Assembly: GCF_014646195.1 (NCBI RefSeq)
Contig: NZ_BMMZ01000005.1
Span: forward strand, 248,001-312,000
Source: Microlunatus endophyticus
GTDB taxonomy: Bacteria > Actinomycetota > Actinomycetes > Propionibacteriales > Propionibacteriaceae
Reading direction: 5' to 3'
Length of the DNA: 64,000 nt
This document shows positions 34,575 through 43,348 of this stretch, piece by piece. The notes beneath the pieces are model-generated. The model did not search any database, had not been told where the DNA came from, and saw nothing but the letters and a program-made list of their open reading frames with translations. The first letter of the stretch is position 1; each line of letters opens with the position of its first letter. Position numbers and translations under genes: made by a program.

Positions 34575-35039
34575 TCAGCTGCGCGACGGCAGCACCCGGA
34601 GCCCGAGCAGGTAGAGCTCGCAGCCCAGGCAGAAGCCGATCACCGCATTCAACAGGGCGGCGACGACCGCGCAGCCGGTGGCGACCAGGCCGAGCACCCA
34701 GACCCCGCTGAAGAAGCCGATCAGGCCGAGGATGCTGAAGATCAGGCCGACCAGCTGGGCGAAACGCGGTGGCCGCGGATCCTCCAACTCGTGCGGGACC
34801 GACAGCCGGGGCCGCACCAATGCGCGGAAGATCCAGCCGTACGGTCCTTTCGCGGGTCCGGCGACGACGGTGATCGCGAAGACGACCGCCTGGAACAGCA
34901 GCACCCAGGGATTCTGCAGGACCAGCGCCACCGCCAGCACGACGGTGGTGATGGCGGCTGCGAAACGCTGGCCACGTTGGTCGATCCAGCCCGCCGCACG
35001 CTGGGCGGACAGGCCCTCGGGTTGGGTTTCAGTGCTCAT
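34575..35039 (-). CDS. DUF4395 membrane protein
   Basis: 154 residues with four hydrophobic helices (about 27-45, 50-62, 92-113, 118-143). The FCLGCELYLLG segment near the C-terminus carries the CxxC of DUF4395. The family commonly accompanies a membrane-anchored thioredoxin, as here: its ATG shares a base with the thioredoxin stop codon. A redox or cytochrome-type envelope role is likely but unproven. Confidence 0.88.
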   Translation of the reverse strand: MSTETQPEGLSAQRAAGWIDQRGQRFAAAITTVVLAVALVLQNPWVLLFQAVVFAITVVAGPAKGPYGWIFRALVRPRLSVPHELEDPRPPRFAQLVGLIFSILGLIGFFSGVWVLGLVATGCAVVAALLNAVIGFCLGCELYLLGLRVLPSRS

Positions 35040-35476
35040 CAGCTGGCTCCTGCCGGGAGTACGGCTTGCAGGGACTGTTTGGTCGGCACACCGGCGGTCC
35101 GGGCGACGATCCGACCGCCGTCGTCGGTGACCACGACGGTCGGGGTCCTCAAGATGTTGAGGCGGCGGACCAGGTCGAGCTTGGTTTCGGAATCGATGTC
35201 CAGGTAGCGGACCCCGTCGAGCCCGGCGACCGCATCGGTGATGACCCTCTCGGCTGCCCGGCAGGGCGCGCAGAACTCGCTGGAGAACTGGACCACTGTG
35301 GCCGAACGGCCCAACGGCGCCCCGAGATCGCCCTCGGTCAGCCGCTCGGCGGGGGACGTTTCAGCCGTCACAGCCGCGGCCGTCGTACGGAATCGCCCGT
35401 CGACGCGGCGGCGATAGAGCGCGAACGCTGCCGCCGCCAGCACCGCGATCAGCAGTGCGATGAGACCTGGCCACAT
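35039..35476 (-). CDS. Membrane-anchored thioredoxin-like protein
   Basis: 145 residues: an N-terminal membrane anchor (about 3-21), then a thioredoxin fold with active site FCAPC (CxxC with Ala-Pro instead of Gly-Pro), LDIDSETKLDLVRRLNI, and the cis-Pro loop RTPTVVV. It acts as a thiol-disulfide oxidoreductase at the membrane, probably with the coupled DUF4395 partner. Confidence 0.9.
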   Translation of the reverse strand: MWPGLIALLIAVLAAAAFALYRRRVDGRFRTTAAAVTAETSPAERLTEGDLGAPLGRSATVVQFSSEFCAPCRAAERVITDAVAGLDGVRYLDIDSETKLDLVRRLNILRTPTVVVTDDGGRIVARTAGVPTKQSLQAVLPAGAS

Positions 35477-35536
35477 AGCCCACCAGAGTAGTAGGCAATA
35501 TCAAATCCCAGACCCGATGTCCACTCCCCAAGACCG

Positions 35537-35625
35537 CGAGGGGTCACATTTTCCTCAATCCGCGCGGCGTGTCGTGGGGACCTCCGAACGACACGGCGCA
35601 CAGATAAGGAATTACTGACCCCTCG
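35537..35625. repeat. Long imperfect hairpin element (AGGAANNNNTGACCCCTCG arms)
   Basis: Outer arms CGAGGGGTCA (35537-35546) and TGACCCCTCG (35616-35625) are perfect 10-bp inverted repeats. They continue as TTCCT (35551-35555)/AGGAA (35607-35611), with a further internal pair GTGTCGT (35569-35575)/ACGACAC (35588-35594). The element fills the gap after the Pgi stop codon, where it could end the transcript. It looks like a REP/MITE-type element; a single arm also occurs at 15702-15720. Confidence 0.7.
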
Positions 35626-35628
35626 GCG

Positions 35629-37302
35629 TCAGGAGCGGTGGGCGCGGTAGTAGCCGATCAGCGACTGGGTCGAGGAATCGGCCTTGGCCAGTGCGTCCTC
35701 GTCACCGCCGACGGCCGGGGTGAGCTCCTGGGCAAGCTGCTTGCCCAGCTCGACGCCCCACTGGTCGAAGCTGTCGATGCCCCAAACCGTGCCCTCGGTG
35801 AAGGTGATGTGCTCGTAGAGGGCGATCAACTGGCCGAGCACCGACGGCGTCAGGGCCGGCGCGAAGATCGAATTCGTCGGTCGGTTTCCGGTGAAGACCC
35901 GGGCCGGGACGATCCCCTCTTTCGTCCCCTCGGACCGCACCTCGTCGGCTGTCTTGCCGAACGCCAGCGCCCGGGTCTGGGCGAAGAAGTTGGCCAGGAA
36001 GAGCTCGTGCACGTCCTTGTCGCCGTCGGTGAGCGGGTGGGCCGGGTTGGCGAAGGCGATGAAATCGGCCGGGATCACCCGGGTGCCCTGGTGGATGAGC
36101 TGGTAGAAGGCATGCTGGCCGTTGGTGCCCGGTTCGCCCCAGAAGACCTCGCCGGTGTCGGTCACCACCGGGGTGCCGTCGTAGCGAACACCCTTGCCGT
36201 TGGACTCCATGGTCAGCTGCTGCAGGTAGGCCGGGAAGCGATGCAGATACTGGCTGTACGGCAGCACGGCGTGGGTCTGGGCGCCGAAGAAGTTGTTGTA
36301 CCAGACATTGAGCAGCCCGATCAGGGCCGGCACGTTGTCCTCGATCGGGGTGGTGCGGAAGTGCTCGTCGATGGCGTGGAACCCGGCCAGGAAGTCGGCG
36401 AAATTCTCCGGCCCGATCGCGACCACCAATGAGGTGCCGATGGCCGAATCGACCGAGTAGCGGCCGCCGACCCAGTCCCAGAAGCCGAACGCATTCTCCG
36501 GATCGATGCCGAAGGCGGCGACCTTGTCCAGCGCGGTGGAGACCGCGACGAAGTGCTTGGCCACTGCGTCCTTGCCGGAGTCCTCGTCGCCGGAGATCGC
36601 GCCGGACGCCGTCAGCCCGTCGAGCAGCCAGCTGCGCGCCAGCCGGGCGTTGGTCAGCGTCTCCAGGGTGCCGAAGGTCTTGGAGCTGACGATGAACAGC
36701 GTCGTCTCCGGATCAAGATCATGAGTCTTCTCGTACGCATCGGTGGGGTCGATGTTGGAGATGAACCGCGCGCTCAGACCCTCCTGTTTGTACGGCAACA
36801 ACCCCTCGTACGCCATCACCGGACCAAGATCGGAACCGCCGATGCCGATGTTGACGACGGTCTCGATCCGTTTGCCGGTGACGCCGGTCCACGCGCCGCT
36901 GCGCACCTTGGTGGCGAAGTCGTAGACCTTGGCCAGCACCTCGTGCACATCGGAGACCACATCCTGGCCGTCGACAACGAGCGAGGTGCCCTGCGGTGCC
37001 CGAAGCGCGGTGTGCAGCACGGCCCGATCCTCGGTCACGTTGATGTGCTCGCCGGTGAACATGGCCTCGGTCCGCTCGCGCAGGCCGACCTGCTCGGCGA
37101 GCTCGACCAGCGCCTGCTTGATCTCGGCGTTGATCAGGTTCTTGGACAGATCCACGAACAGCTCGCCCGCCGTCAGGCTGAAGGTCTTCGCCCGATCGGG
37201 ATCGGCGGCGAACCAGCCGCGGAGATCCGGCTGGAGGTTCTTGTGCAGGTCGGCGAGCTTGGCCCAGGCCGGGGTGCTGGTGGGATCGACCGGAGATGAC
37301 AT
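35629..37302 (-). CDS. pgi: Glucose-6-phosphate isomerase
   Basis: 557 residues from ATG 37302; the open frame continues upstream, but homology begins at [16 protein letters not shown] landmarks: [19 protein letters not shown], the phosphate-binding [15 protein letters not shown], the catalytic region MESNGKGV, and the [23 protein letters not shown] signatures. It interconverts glucose-6- and fructose-6-phosphate. The ATG is preceded by GGGAGCC and by TAGTGT, so either a close Shine-Dalgarno or a leaderless start is possible. It follows the PpgK reaction in glycolysis. Confidence 0.97.
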   Translation of the reverse strand: MSSPVDPTSTPAWAKLADLHKNLQPDLRGWFAADPDRAKTFSLTAGELFVDLSKNLINAEIKQALVELAEQVGLRERTEAMFTGEHINVTEDRAVLHTALRAPQGTSLVVDGQDVVSDVHEVLAKVYDFATKVRSGAWTGVTGKRIETVVNIGIGGSDLGPVMAYEGLLPYKQEGLSARFISNIDPTDAYEKTHDLDPETTLFIVSSKTFGTLETLTNARLARSWLLDGLTASGAISGDEDSGKDAVAKHFVAVSTALDKVAAFGIDPENAFGFWDWVGGRYSVDSAIGTSLVVAIGPENFADFLAGFHAIDEHFRTTPIEDNVPALIGLLNVWYNNFFGAQTHAVLPYSQYLHRFPAYLQQLTMESNGKGVRYDGTPVVTDTGEVFWGEPGTNGQHAFYQLIHQGTRVIPADFIAFANPAHPLTDGDKDVHELFLANFFAQTRALAFGKTADEVRSEGTKEGIVPARVFTGNRPTNSIFAPALTPSVLGQLIALYEHITFTEGTVWGIDSFDQWGVELGKQLAQELTPAVGGDEDALAKADSSTQSLIGYYRAHRS

Positions 37303-37309
37303 GGCTCCC

Positions 37310-37315
37310 ACACTA
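37310..37315 (-). promoter_or_regulatory. Predicted -10 box of pgi
   Basis: TAGTGT, seven bases before ATG 37302. Confidence 0.45.
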
Positions 37316-37383
37316 CTGATTGCCGGTGACGAGTTGGTGACGCGCACAGCACAGGCTTGGGCCGATGCGGCAGGGTTGGCGGT

Positions 37384-38118
37384 GTGGAGGTGGTCACCAA
37401 GATCTGGCACCGTGCGACGGCGGTGCAGCCGGCACCTGCACCAGGCCTGGTCGGCGCCATCGCGGTGCTGGGGCTGGTGTTGGTGCTCTACCGCCGGTGC
37501 TGGCCGATCACCCGGTTGCTGGTGACGATCACCCACGAGGGCGCGCATGCGGTGGCGGCCGTCCTGGTCGGCCGCCGGCTCTCCGGCATCCGGCTCAACT
37601 CCGACACCTCCGGACTGACCGTCTCCCGCGGCAAGCCGCGCGGACCGGGCATGGTCGTGATGCTGGCCGTCGGTTATCTCGGTCCGGCACTGGCCGGCAT
37701 CGGGGCGGCGTGGCTGCTGGCAGCGGGTCGCAGTATCGGGCTGCTCTGGCTCGTGGTCGTGCTGCTTTCGCTGATGCTGCTGATGATCAGGAACTTCTAT
37801 GGACTCCTGGTGCTGCTGGTCGCCGGTGGCGGGGTGTTCGCGATCAGCTGGTATCTGACGCCGGGCTGGCAGTCGGCGATCGCCTACCTGATCACCTGGG
37901 TGCTGCTGATCGCGGCACCGAAGCCGGTGATCGAGTTGATCATGCAACGCAGGCAGGGTCGTGATCATGGTTCGGATGTGGCGCAGCTGGTCCGCCTGAC
38001 GTCGATGCCGGGCGCCTTCTGGCTCGGGCTCTTCCTGCTCTGCTCGCTGGCCGGCCTGGCGTTGGGAACGGCGGTGCTGCTGCCGAGCCTGATCGCCCTG
38101 TTCCGGCCGATGTTCTGA
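37384..38118 (+). CDS. M50-type membrane metallopeptidase (site-2-protease-like)
   Basis: About 244 residues. The zinc-binding HEGAH (HExxH) lies in the second hydrophobic stretch ([19 protein letters not shown]), and six or so transmembrane helices follow, as in actinobacterial M50B-like peptidases. Substrates of such intramembrane proteases are usually membrane-anchored regulators; none is identified here. The start is uncertain: GTG 37384 is chosen, but upstream in-frame options exist. A TTCGACAGG-type repeat lies 2 bases beyond its stop. Confidence 0.78.
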   Translation: MEVVTKIWHRATAVQPAPAPGLVGAIAVLGLVLVLYRRCWPITRLLVTITHEGAHAVAAVLVGRRLSGIRLNSDTSGLTVSRGKPRGPGMVVMLAVGYLGPALAGIGAAWLLAAGRSIGLLWLVVVLLSLMLLMIRNFYGLLVLLVAGGGVFAISWYLTPGWQSAIAYLITWVLLIAAPKPVIELIMQRRQGRDHGSDVAQLVRLTSMPGAFWLGLFLLCSLAGLALGTAVLLPSLIALFRPMF

Positions 38119-38120
38119 CT

Positions 38121-38138
38121 CTTCGACAGGCTCAGGGG
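38121..38138 (+). repeat. TTCGACAGGCTCAGGG-family repeat copy
   Basis: CTTCGACAGGCTCAGGGG begins 2 bases after a stop codon between convergent genes, the same placement as the copy at 34365. Confidence 0.8.
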
Positions 38139-38158
38139 CGCTTCAACCGCCCCAGGGA

Positions 38159-38635
38159 TCAGTGGTCGGCGTTCTGGTCGTGGTTCTGGTCGTGCCGACG
38201 CGGTGGTGTCAGGACGATGCCGCGGGATTCCAGATTGGCTTCGATCCGGACGCGCTCGATATCGCGTTCCAGGCCGGCCGTCGGCCGGTCGAGTTCATGC
38301 TCGAGCGACAGCATCCGGCAGGTGTCGGCCAGTACCGCGTCGTAGGCCCGGCGCAGCGCCTCCTGTTGACTCGCCGAGTGGTGTTCGCTGTGCTGGATCA
38401 GGAACCGCAGCCGTCGCAGGTCGGCGCTCAACCGTTCGATCGGCGTGCCGTGCTGGTGTTTGAGCGCCCGGACATTGCGGTGATGTTCGCGCCGTTGCTC
38501 GATCCGGCGGCCGCCGAGTTGCGCGATCACCCGCTCGAGGCCGCGGATCGCCGACTCATGACCGAGCAGGACCAGGATCGGCAGGCCGGCCATGATCAGA
38601 ATGGCAAGCAGGCACAACCCCAGCTGGACGCCCAT
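38159..38635 (-). CDS. Small membrane-anchored helical protein, unknown function
   Basis: 158 residues: one transmembrane helix (about 5-25) followed by a long, charged, mostly helical region rich in Arg, His and Glu, and a His/Asp/Asn tail (HDQNHDQN) encoded by a 12-bp tandem repeat (TTCTGGTCGTGG-type). TAATCT six bases before ATG 38635 suggests leaderless expression. No family is recognised. Confidence 0.6.
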   Translation of the reverse strand: MGVQLGLCLLAILIMAGLPILVLLGHESAIRGLERVIAQLGGRRIEQRREHHRNVRALKHQHGTPIERLSADLRRLRFLIQHSEHHSASQQEALRRAYDAVLADTCRMLSLEHELDRPTAGLERDIERVRIEANLESRGIVLTPPRRHDQNHDQNADH

Positions 38636-38641
38636 GCCATC

Positions 38642-38647
38642 AGATTA
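38642..38647 (-). promoter_or_regulatory. Predicted -10 box of the small helical membrane protein gene
   Basis: TAATCT, six bases before ATG 38635. Confidence 0.45.
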
Positions 38648-38735
38648 CGACTCACAGCGGTAGCACTGAAAGCCCGACGTGACCGCCGTGACGGGTGGGT
38701 CCAATGGGACGAAGACGCAGCTCTGGGCCCGGGCG

Positions 38736-38741
38736 TACGTT
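38736..38741 (+). promoter_or_regulatory. Predicted -10 box of the disulfide oxidoreductase gene
   Basis: TACGTT, seven bases before ATG 38749. Confidence 0.5.
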
Positions 38742-38748
38742 GGGTGCC

Positions 38749-40092
38749 ATGGAGCAATTCGATGCCATTGTGATCGGGGCCGGCCAGGCCGGCCCGGGAG
38801 TGGCTGCCGACCTTGCCGGACGGGGACGGAAGGTCGCCGTGATCGAGCTGGACCAGGTCGGCGGTACCTGTCTGAATCACGGCTGCCGGCCGACCAAGGC
38901 GCTGCGGGCCAGCGCCGCAGCAGCGCACCGGGCTCGACGGGCCGCCGACTTCGGGGTGCACACCGGCAACGTGACCGTTGACTTCGGCGCCGTGATGCGG
39001 CGGATGCACACCATGATCGACAGCTGGGTGACGGGCCTGCGCGACTGGATGGAGTCGGTGGACAATCTGGAGTTGATCATCGGCCGGGCAGAACTGCACA
39101 GCTCGGCGGACGGCCCGCATCGGGTCACGGTCGGCGATCGAGAACTCCAGGCTCCGGAGATCTACCTCGATCTCGGGGCCCGCGCAGTCGCGCCCCCGAT
39201 TCCAGGTCTTGATCAAGTCAACTACCTGACCGAGGTGGAGTTGCTGCAGCTGACCGAGTTGCCGGAGTCGTTGATCATCATCGGGGGCAGCTACATCGGC
39301 TGCGAATTCGGCCAGATGTTCGCCCGCTTCGGTGCCCAGGTGACGATCGTCGGTCCCGTCGCACCGAGGGAGGACGACGATGTCGCCGAGGCGGTCGTCG
39401 ACACCCTCCGCGCCGAGGGCGTACGGATCGTGCCGGCCCGAGCAACGGGGGTCGAGGCATCCGGTGAGGACGTCGCGGTGCTCTGCGACGACGGGACGGC
39501 GGTGATCGGCAGCCAGCTGCTGGTTGCGGCGGGCCGCCGGCCGAATGTCGACCTGCTCGGCGCTGAGCATGGTCTGGCGATCGATGATCGGGGCTACCTG
39601 GCGATCGACTCGCGGTTCGCGACCTCGGTACCGGGCATCTGGGCGTTGGGCGATGTCAACGGCCACGGCGCCTTCACCCACACGGCCTATCAGGACAGCC
39701 AGATACTGCTGGACCCGGAGCGTACGGTCGACGGCCGGATCACGGCCTACGCGATGTTCACCGACCCGCCGCTGGGCCGGGTCGGCATGACCCAGGCCGA
39801 GGCAGCGGCCTCCGGTCGGCGGGTGCTGAAGGCCGAATTGCCGATGTCGAGTGTCAGCCGGGCGGTGCTGGACAGCGAGACCATCGGGCTGATGCGGGTG
39901 TTGGCCGATGCCGACACCGAGGAGATCCTCGGCGCCACCTTCTTCGGGCTGGGCGGAGACGATCTTGCTCAGCAGATCGGGCTCGCGATGCAGGCCAAGA
40001 TCGGTTACAAGACCGTACGGGACGCGTTGCCGATCCATCCCACGGTTGCCGAATTCATTCCGACGCTGTTCTCCTCGCTGACCGAGCTCTGA
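38749..40092 (+). CDS. Pyridine nucleotide-disulfide oxidoreductase (MerA/Lpd/mycothione reductase-like)
   Basis: 447 residues. FAD motif IGAGQAGPGVA, redox-active disulfide GGTCLNHGC, NAD(P)H-binding IIGGSYIGCEFGQ, second FAD motif GIWALGDVNG, and a C-terminal dimerisation domain ending in IHPTVAEFIP. The normal C-terminal His-x4-Glu pair reads HPTVAE. The gene stands apart from the 2-oxoacid dehydrogenase operon, so E3 of that complex is only one option; mercuric-reductase-like or mycothione-reductase-like paralogues fit as well. Its 3' end overlaps the convergent Mpg gene by 38 bases. Confidence 0.85.
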   Translation: MEQFDAIVIGAGQAGPGVAADLAGRGRKVAVIELDQVGGTCLNHGCRPTKALRASAAAAHRARRAADFGVHTGNVTVDFGAVMRRMHTMIDSWVTGLRDWMESVDNLELIIGRAELHSSADGPHRVTVGDRELQAPEIYLDLGARAVAPPIPGLDQVNYLTEVELLQLTELPESLIIIGGSYIGCEFGQMFARFGAQVTIVGPVAPREDDDVAEAVVDTLRAEGVRIVPARATGVEASGEDVAVLCDDGTAVIGSQLLVAAGRRPNVDLLGAEHGLAIDDRGYLAIDSRFATSVPGIWALGDVNGHGAFTHTAYQDSQILLDPERTVDGRITAYAMFTDPPLGRVGMTQAEAAASGRRVLKAELPMSSVSRAVLDSETIGLMRVLADADTEEILGATFFGLGGDDLAQQIGLAMQAKIGYKTVRDALPIHPTVAEFIPTLFSSLTEL

Positions 40093-40672
40093 TCGTCCCC
40101 GGCCGGAAGGCGGAGACGTACGGATCGTCAGTGAGCCAGAAGCGCCACGGAAGATCAACCGCCTTGGTGATGCCGACCCGCGGCCCGCTGCTGATCTTGG
40201 TGGGCGCCTGGTCCGGCGGGGTCAGCGAGATCTCGTCGGAGGCCAGCAGATCGGCGCCGTTGTCGGCACGGGTGATGGCAAGCGACTGGGCCAAGCGGCC
40301 CGGTCCCCGAGCAAGATCACGATCGGAGATCCTCATCCCCCGCCGTTCGCGGGCCACCTCGATCCCGGAGACCACCTGGCCGGCCCGGATCAGCACCCCG
40401 CAGCCGTGCCCGACCGGTCCGGCCGAGACGTTGCAGGCATGGTGCATGCCGTAGGTGAAGTAGACGTAGAGATGACCGGCCGGACCGAACATCACGAAAT
40501 TGCGGTCAGTTTTTCCGTTGTAGGCATGGGAAGCCGGGTCGGTCAGCCCGTCGTACGCCTCCACCTCGCAGATCCGGACGGCGACCTGGCCATGCCGGAG
40601 TACACCGCCCAGCACCGACCGGGCGGCGATCACGACATCGCCGTCAAGATCGAAACTCAGACCGTCTCCCAC
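40055..40672 (-). CDS. 3-Methyladenine DNA glycosylase (AAG/Mpg type)
   Basis: 205 residues. Family motifs: ICEVEAYDGLTDPASHAYNGKT, MFGPAGHLYVYFTYGMHHACN and the region RGPGRLAQSL, all characteristic of alkyladenine glycosylases. The enzyme removes alkylated purines in base excision repair. The start is uncertain; GTG 40672 is used, overlapping the Gfo/Idh stop by 16 bases. It forms a probable two-gene operon with that gene. Confidence 0.88.
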   Translation of the reverse strand: MGDGLSFDLDGDVVIAARSVLGGVLRHGQVAVRICEVEAYDGLTDPASHAYNGKTDRNFVMFGPAGHLYVYFTYGMHHACNVSAGPVGHGCGVLIRAGQVVSGIEVARERRGMRISDRDLARGPGRLAQSLAITRADNGADLLASDEISLTPPDQAPTKISSGPRVGITKAVDLPWRFWLTDDPYVSAFRPGTIRARSARRTASE

Positions 40673-41778
40673 TTCCGGGACTCCGCCGAGCGCAGCATCG
40701 CATCGCAGATCTCGGCCGCCCGCAAGCCGTCGGCGAAGGTCGGCAGCCCTTCGGGTGTGTTTCCGTCGATCGCCGCGTAGGTGTCGGCGACGAAATTCTC
40801 GAAGCACTGCGCGTACCCCTGCGCGTGGCCGGCCGGCAGGTGGGACAGCCGGCGCTGTTCGCTCCCCCCGTGGTTGGGATCGCGGACCAGCAACAGGGAC
40901 TGGTCCTCACCGCCGATCCAGAGCTCCTCCGCATGCTCCTGGTCGAAGACCGCGCTGTGCTGAGCGCCGTCGACCTCGAGCCACAGCCGATTCTTGCGAC
41001 CAGCGGACAACTGGCTGATCACCGCGGAGCCTGAGGTGCCCCTGTCGGTCCGGAACAGGATCAGCGCACTGTCCTCGGTGGTCACATCGGCCAGCGGAGC
41101 GTCCGAGGCAGCCGCGCTGAAGGAGGCTGCCGTCGCGGCAGGGCGCTGCTTGATCGCGATCGAGGTGTCGGCGACTACCTCGACGATCCGTTCGCCGGTG
41201 ACCCACTCGGCCAGGTCACACCAGTGCGACCCGATGTCGCCGAAGGCCCGCGACGGGCCGCCGGCCTGCGGATCGACCCGCCAGCTGCTGGCCCGCGGGT
41301 CGAGCAGCCAGTCCTGCAGATAGCTGCCGTGGATCAGATTCGGAGCGCCGAAGGATCCGTCCTGCACACGCGCCCGCATCTCCCGGGCCATCGGATGGAA
41401 GCGGTAGGCGAAGGGCATGGTGTTGACCAGCCCGGTGCGCTCGGCCACCTCAGCGGCGTGCCGGGCGTCGTCCAGGCTGACACCCAGCGGCTTCTCACAG
41501 ATCACGTGTTTGCCGGCCTCCAGGGCCGCGACCGCGTAGGGCACGTGCGAGGCATTGGGCGTACAGATGTGGACGACGTCAAGATCGTCGGCCACGACCT
41601 CGTCGATATCGGCGTACGCCTTCGCAACGCCCCACTGCGCCGCCACTTCCCGGGAGCGCTCCGGTGTCGAGGCCAGGACCCCGACGACCTCGGCACCGGC
41701 CAGCACAGCTGCCCGCCGATGAACCTCGCCGATCATGCCCGCGCCGAGCACCGCCACCTTGCGTACGCCATTGGTCAT
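40657..41778 (-). CDS. Gfo/Idh/MocA-family oxidoreductase
   Basis: 373 residues: NAD(P)-binding GAGMIGEVH at about 12-20, the family lysine motif CEKPLG at about 93-98, then the C-terminal substrate-binding domain with FGDIGSHWCDLAEW (catalytic D and H). Members oxidise or reduce sugars, inositols or related polyols. TAAATT lies six bases before ATG 41778. The sugar substrate is not predictable; no sugar transporter is adjacent. Confidence 0.9.
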   Translation of the reverse strand: MTNGVRKVAVLGAGMIGEVHRRAAVLAGAEVVGVLASTPERSREVAAQWGVAKAYADIDEVVADDLDVVHICTPNASHVPYAVAALEAGKHVICEKPLGVSLDDARHAAEVAERTGLVNTMPFAYRFHPMAREMRARVQDGSFGAPNLIHGSYLQDWLLDPRASSWRVDPQAGGPSRAFGDIGSHWCDLAEWVTGERIVEVVADTSIAIKQRPAATAASFSAAASDAPLADVTTEDSALILFRTDRGTSGSAVISQLSAGRKNRLWLEVDGAQHSAVFDQEHAEELWIGGEDQSLLLVRDPNHGGSEQRRLSHLPAGHAQGYAQCFENFVADTYAAIDGNTPEGLPTFADGLRAAEICDAMLRSAESRKWETV

Positions 41779-41784
41779 GGCGTC

Positions 41785-41790
41785 AATTTA
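41785..41790 (-). promoter_or_regulatory. Predicted -10 box of the Gfo/Idh gene
   Basis: TAAATT, six bases before ATG 41778. Confidence 0.5.
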
Positions 41791-41852
41791 GTGCGCGCGG
41801 GCCGTCCCGTTCGTGCCGCCCCGTGAATCGGGTCGGCTGCCCGGGTCGGTTG

Positions 41853-42296
41853 TCAGCGGGGCTCGATCAGGAACACCGGGATCAGCCGGTCGGTCTTGGT
41901 CTGGTACTCCGCGTACGGCGGGTACGCCTGGACCGCGCGCTGCCACCACTCCTCGCGCTCCGCGCCCTCCAGCTCACGGGCGTGACCGTCGATGACCTGC
42001 TCGCCGTCCTGGACCGTGACCGCGTCCGGATCAGCCTTCACGTTGTGGTACCAGACGGGATGTTTCGGAGCTCCGCCCTTGGAGGCGACCATCGCATACT
42101 TGCCGTCGTGTTCGACCCGCATCAGCGCGAACTTGCGGATCTTGCCGGACTTGTTGCCGCGGGTCGTGAAGATCACCACTGGGTACGGCGTGCCGGCGAG
42201 CAGGTAGCCCTCGCGGCCACCCGTCCGCTCGTACAGCTCGACCTGATCGCGGACCCACTTCTCGGGACTCGGTGCGTATTCGCCAGTCAATGCCAT
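41853..42296 (-). CDS. F420-type deazaflavin-dependent nitroreductase family (DDN) protein
   Basis: 147 residues from ATG 42296. The split-barrel DDN/F420H2-dependent reductase family is indicated by [23 protein letters not shown], which carries the RGRKSG-like cofactor-phosphate loop, and by [19 protein letters not shown] six bases before the ATG fits a leaderless start, and supports rejecting the longer frame. The physiological substrate is unknown. Confidence 0.9.
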   Translation of the reverse strand: MALTGEYAPSPEKWVRDQVELYERTGGREGYLLAGTPYPVVIFTTRGNKSGKIRKFALMRVEHDGKYAMVASKGGAPKHPVWYHNVKADPDAVTVQDGEQVIDGHARELEGAEREEWWQRAVQAYPPYAEYQTKTDRLIPVFLIEPR

Positions 42297-42302
42297 GGTT
42301 CC

Positions 42303-42308
42303 ACTGTA
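42303..42308 (-). promoter_or_regulatory. Predicted -10 box of the DDN gene
   Basis: TACAGT, six bases before ATG 42296. Confidence 0.5.
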
Positions 42309-42458
42309 GGAAGGCGTTCCAGGGCGGTTCACACAGGGACTTCTCACAGGCAGCCCTCGGGCGCGTCACGACCAGGACAATTCCTGCCGCGGTCGGTCGG
42401 ACGCGCCGGTCCGCGACCCCCGGCGTCCCTACCGTCGAATCGACGAGAGGGGGTCACA

Positions 42459-43343
42459 ATGTCCATCGCAACACCGTCCCGTGCAGCATCCGGCCCAGAC
42501 ACTCCACCGGCACTGCAGGAGCGCGGGACCCGGCTGACGGAGCGGCTGCCGGTGCTCTATCCGATCGCCGTCGAGCTGTTGCGGCTGCGGCGTCTCTGGC
42601 AGTGGCAGCGCTCCGGCATCGAGTGGGCGACCCAGCGGGCGACCGACGATCTTCCGGTCCGGGTCAAGCAGCACAAGTCGCTGTTGTTACGGACGCTCGG
42701 CGACTCCGAGATGTGGATGCAGCACAACAAAGTGCGCAATCTCGAACTCGCCACCGCGCGGGTGGACGGGATTCTGCTCCGGCCGGGTGAGGAATTCTCC
42801 TTTTGCCGGCTGGTTGGCCGGGCCAGTCGCCGCAGAGGCTACCTGGACGGCATGTTGCTGGACAACGGAGAGGCCAAGGCCGGGCCGGGAGGCGGCATCT
42901 GCCAGCTGGCGAATCTGCTGCACTGGATGGTGCTGCACTCCCCGCTCACCGTCACCGAACGGTCCGAGCACTCCTTCGACCCGTTCCCGGACAACGGGCG
43001 GGTGCTGCCCTGGGGAGTGGGCTGTGCGGTCTACTACAACTACGTCGATCTGCGGTTCCGCAACGACACCGACGCGACCTTCCAACTCCGAACGCGGGTC
43101 GGCACCCGTTACCTGGAAGGAGACCTCCGTGCCGACCGTGCGCTGCCGTACTCCTACTCGGTCTGTGCCCGCGACGAGGACTTCGTACGACGTGGTGACG
43201 ACTGGTTCCGGCGCAACGAGATCTGGCGCGACGTGATCGACCGGCGATCCGGCAACAGGGTCCGCAGCGAGTTGATCAAGAAGAACTGCGCCCTGGTGAA
43301 GTATCGGCCCGACGCCGACGCTGCCGCAGATCAGCAACAATAG
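42459..43343 (+). CDS. VanW-family protein
   Basis: 294 residues from ATG 42459 (GAGAGGGGG ahead). The VanW domain spans about 80-260: RVDGILLRPGEEFSF, AGPGGGICQLANLLHWM, and CAVYYNYVDLRFRND. VanW is named for vancomycin-resistance clusters but its activity is unproven. No transmembrane segment or signal peptide is visible, unlike exported family members with YoaR-type domains. No van genes are nearby. The coiled-coil gene follows 5 bases after its stop codon. Confidence 0.9.
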   Translation: MSIATPSRAASGPDTPPALQERGTRLTERLPVLYPIAVELLRLRRLWQWQRSGIEWATQRATDDLPVRVKQHKSLLLRTLGDSEMWMQHNKVRNLELATARVDGILLRPGEEFSFCRLVGRASRRRGYLDGMLLDNGEAKAGPGGGICQLANLLHWMVLHSPLTVTERSEHSFDPFPDNGRVLPWGVGCAVYYNYVDLRFRNDTDATFQLRTRVGTRYLEGDLRADRALPYSYSVCARDEDFVRRGDDWFRRNEIWRDVIDRRSGNRVRSELIKKNCALVKYRPDADAAADQQQ

Positions 43344-43348
43344 GCCTC

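Noticed and set aside
35629-37968. Extending Pgi to the upstream in-frame start
   Set aside because: The additional about 220 residues are low-complexity Asp/His/Gln-rich sequence, and homology begins at the methionine encoded at 37302, which has both GGGAG and a -10-like hexamer ahead.
38749-40092. Calling the disulfide oxidoreductase the E3 subunit of the Bkd complex
   Set aside because: It lies about 13 kb from the bkd genes on the other strand and has an atypical C-terminal motif; MerA-like or mycothione reductase-like roles are equally likely.
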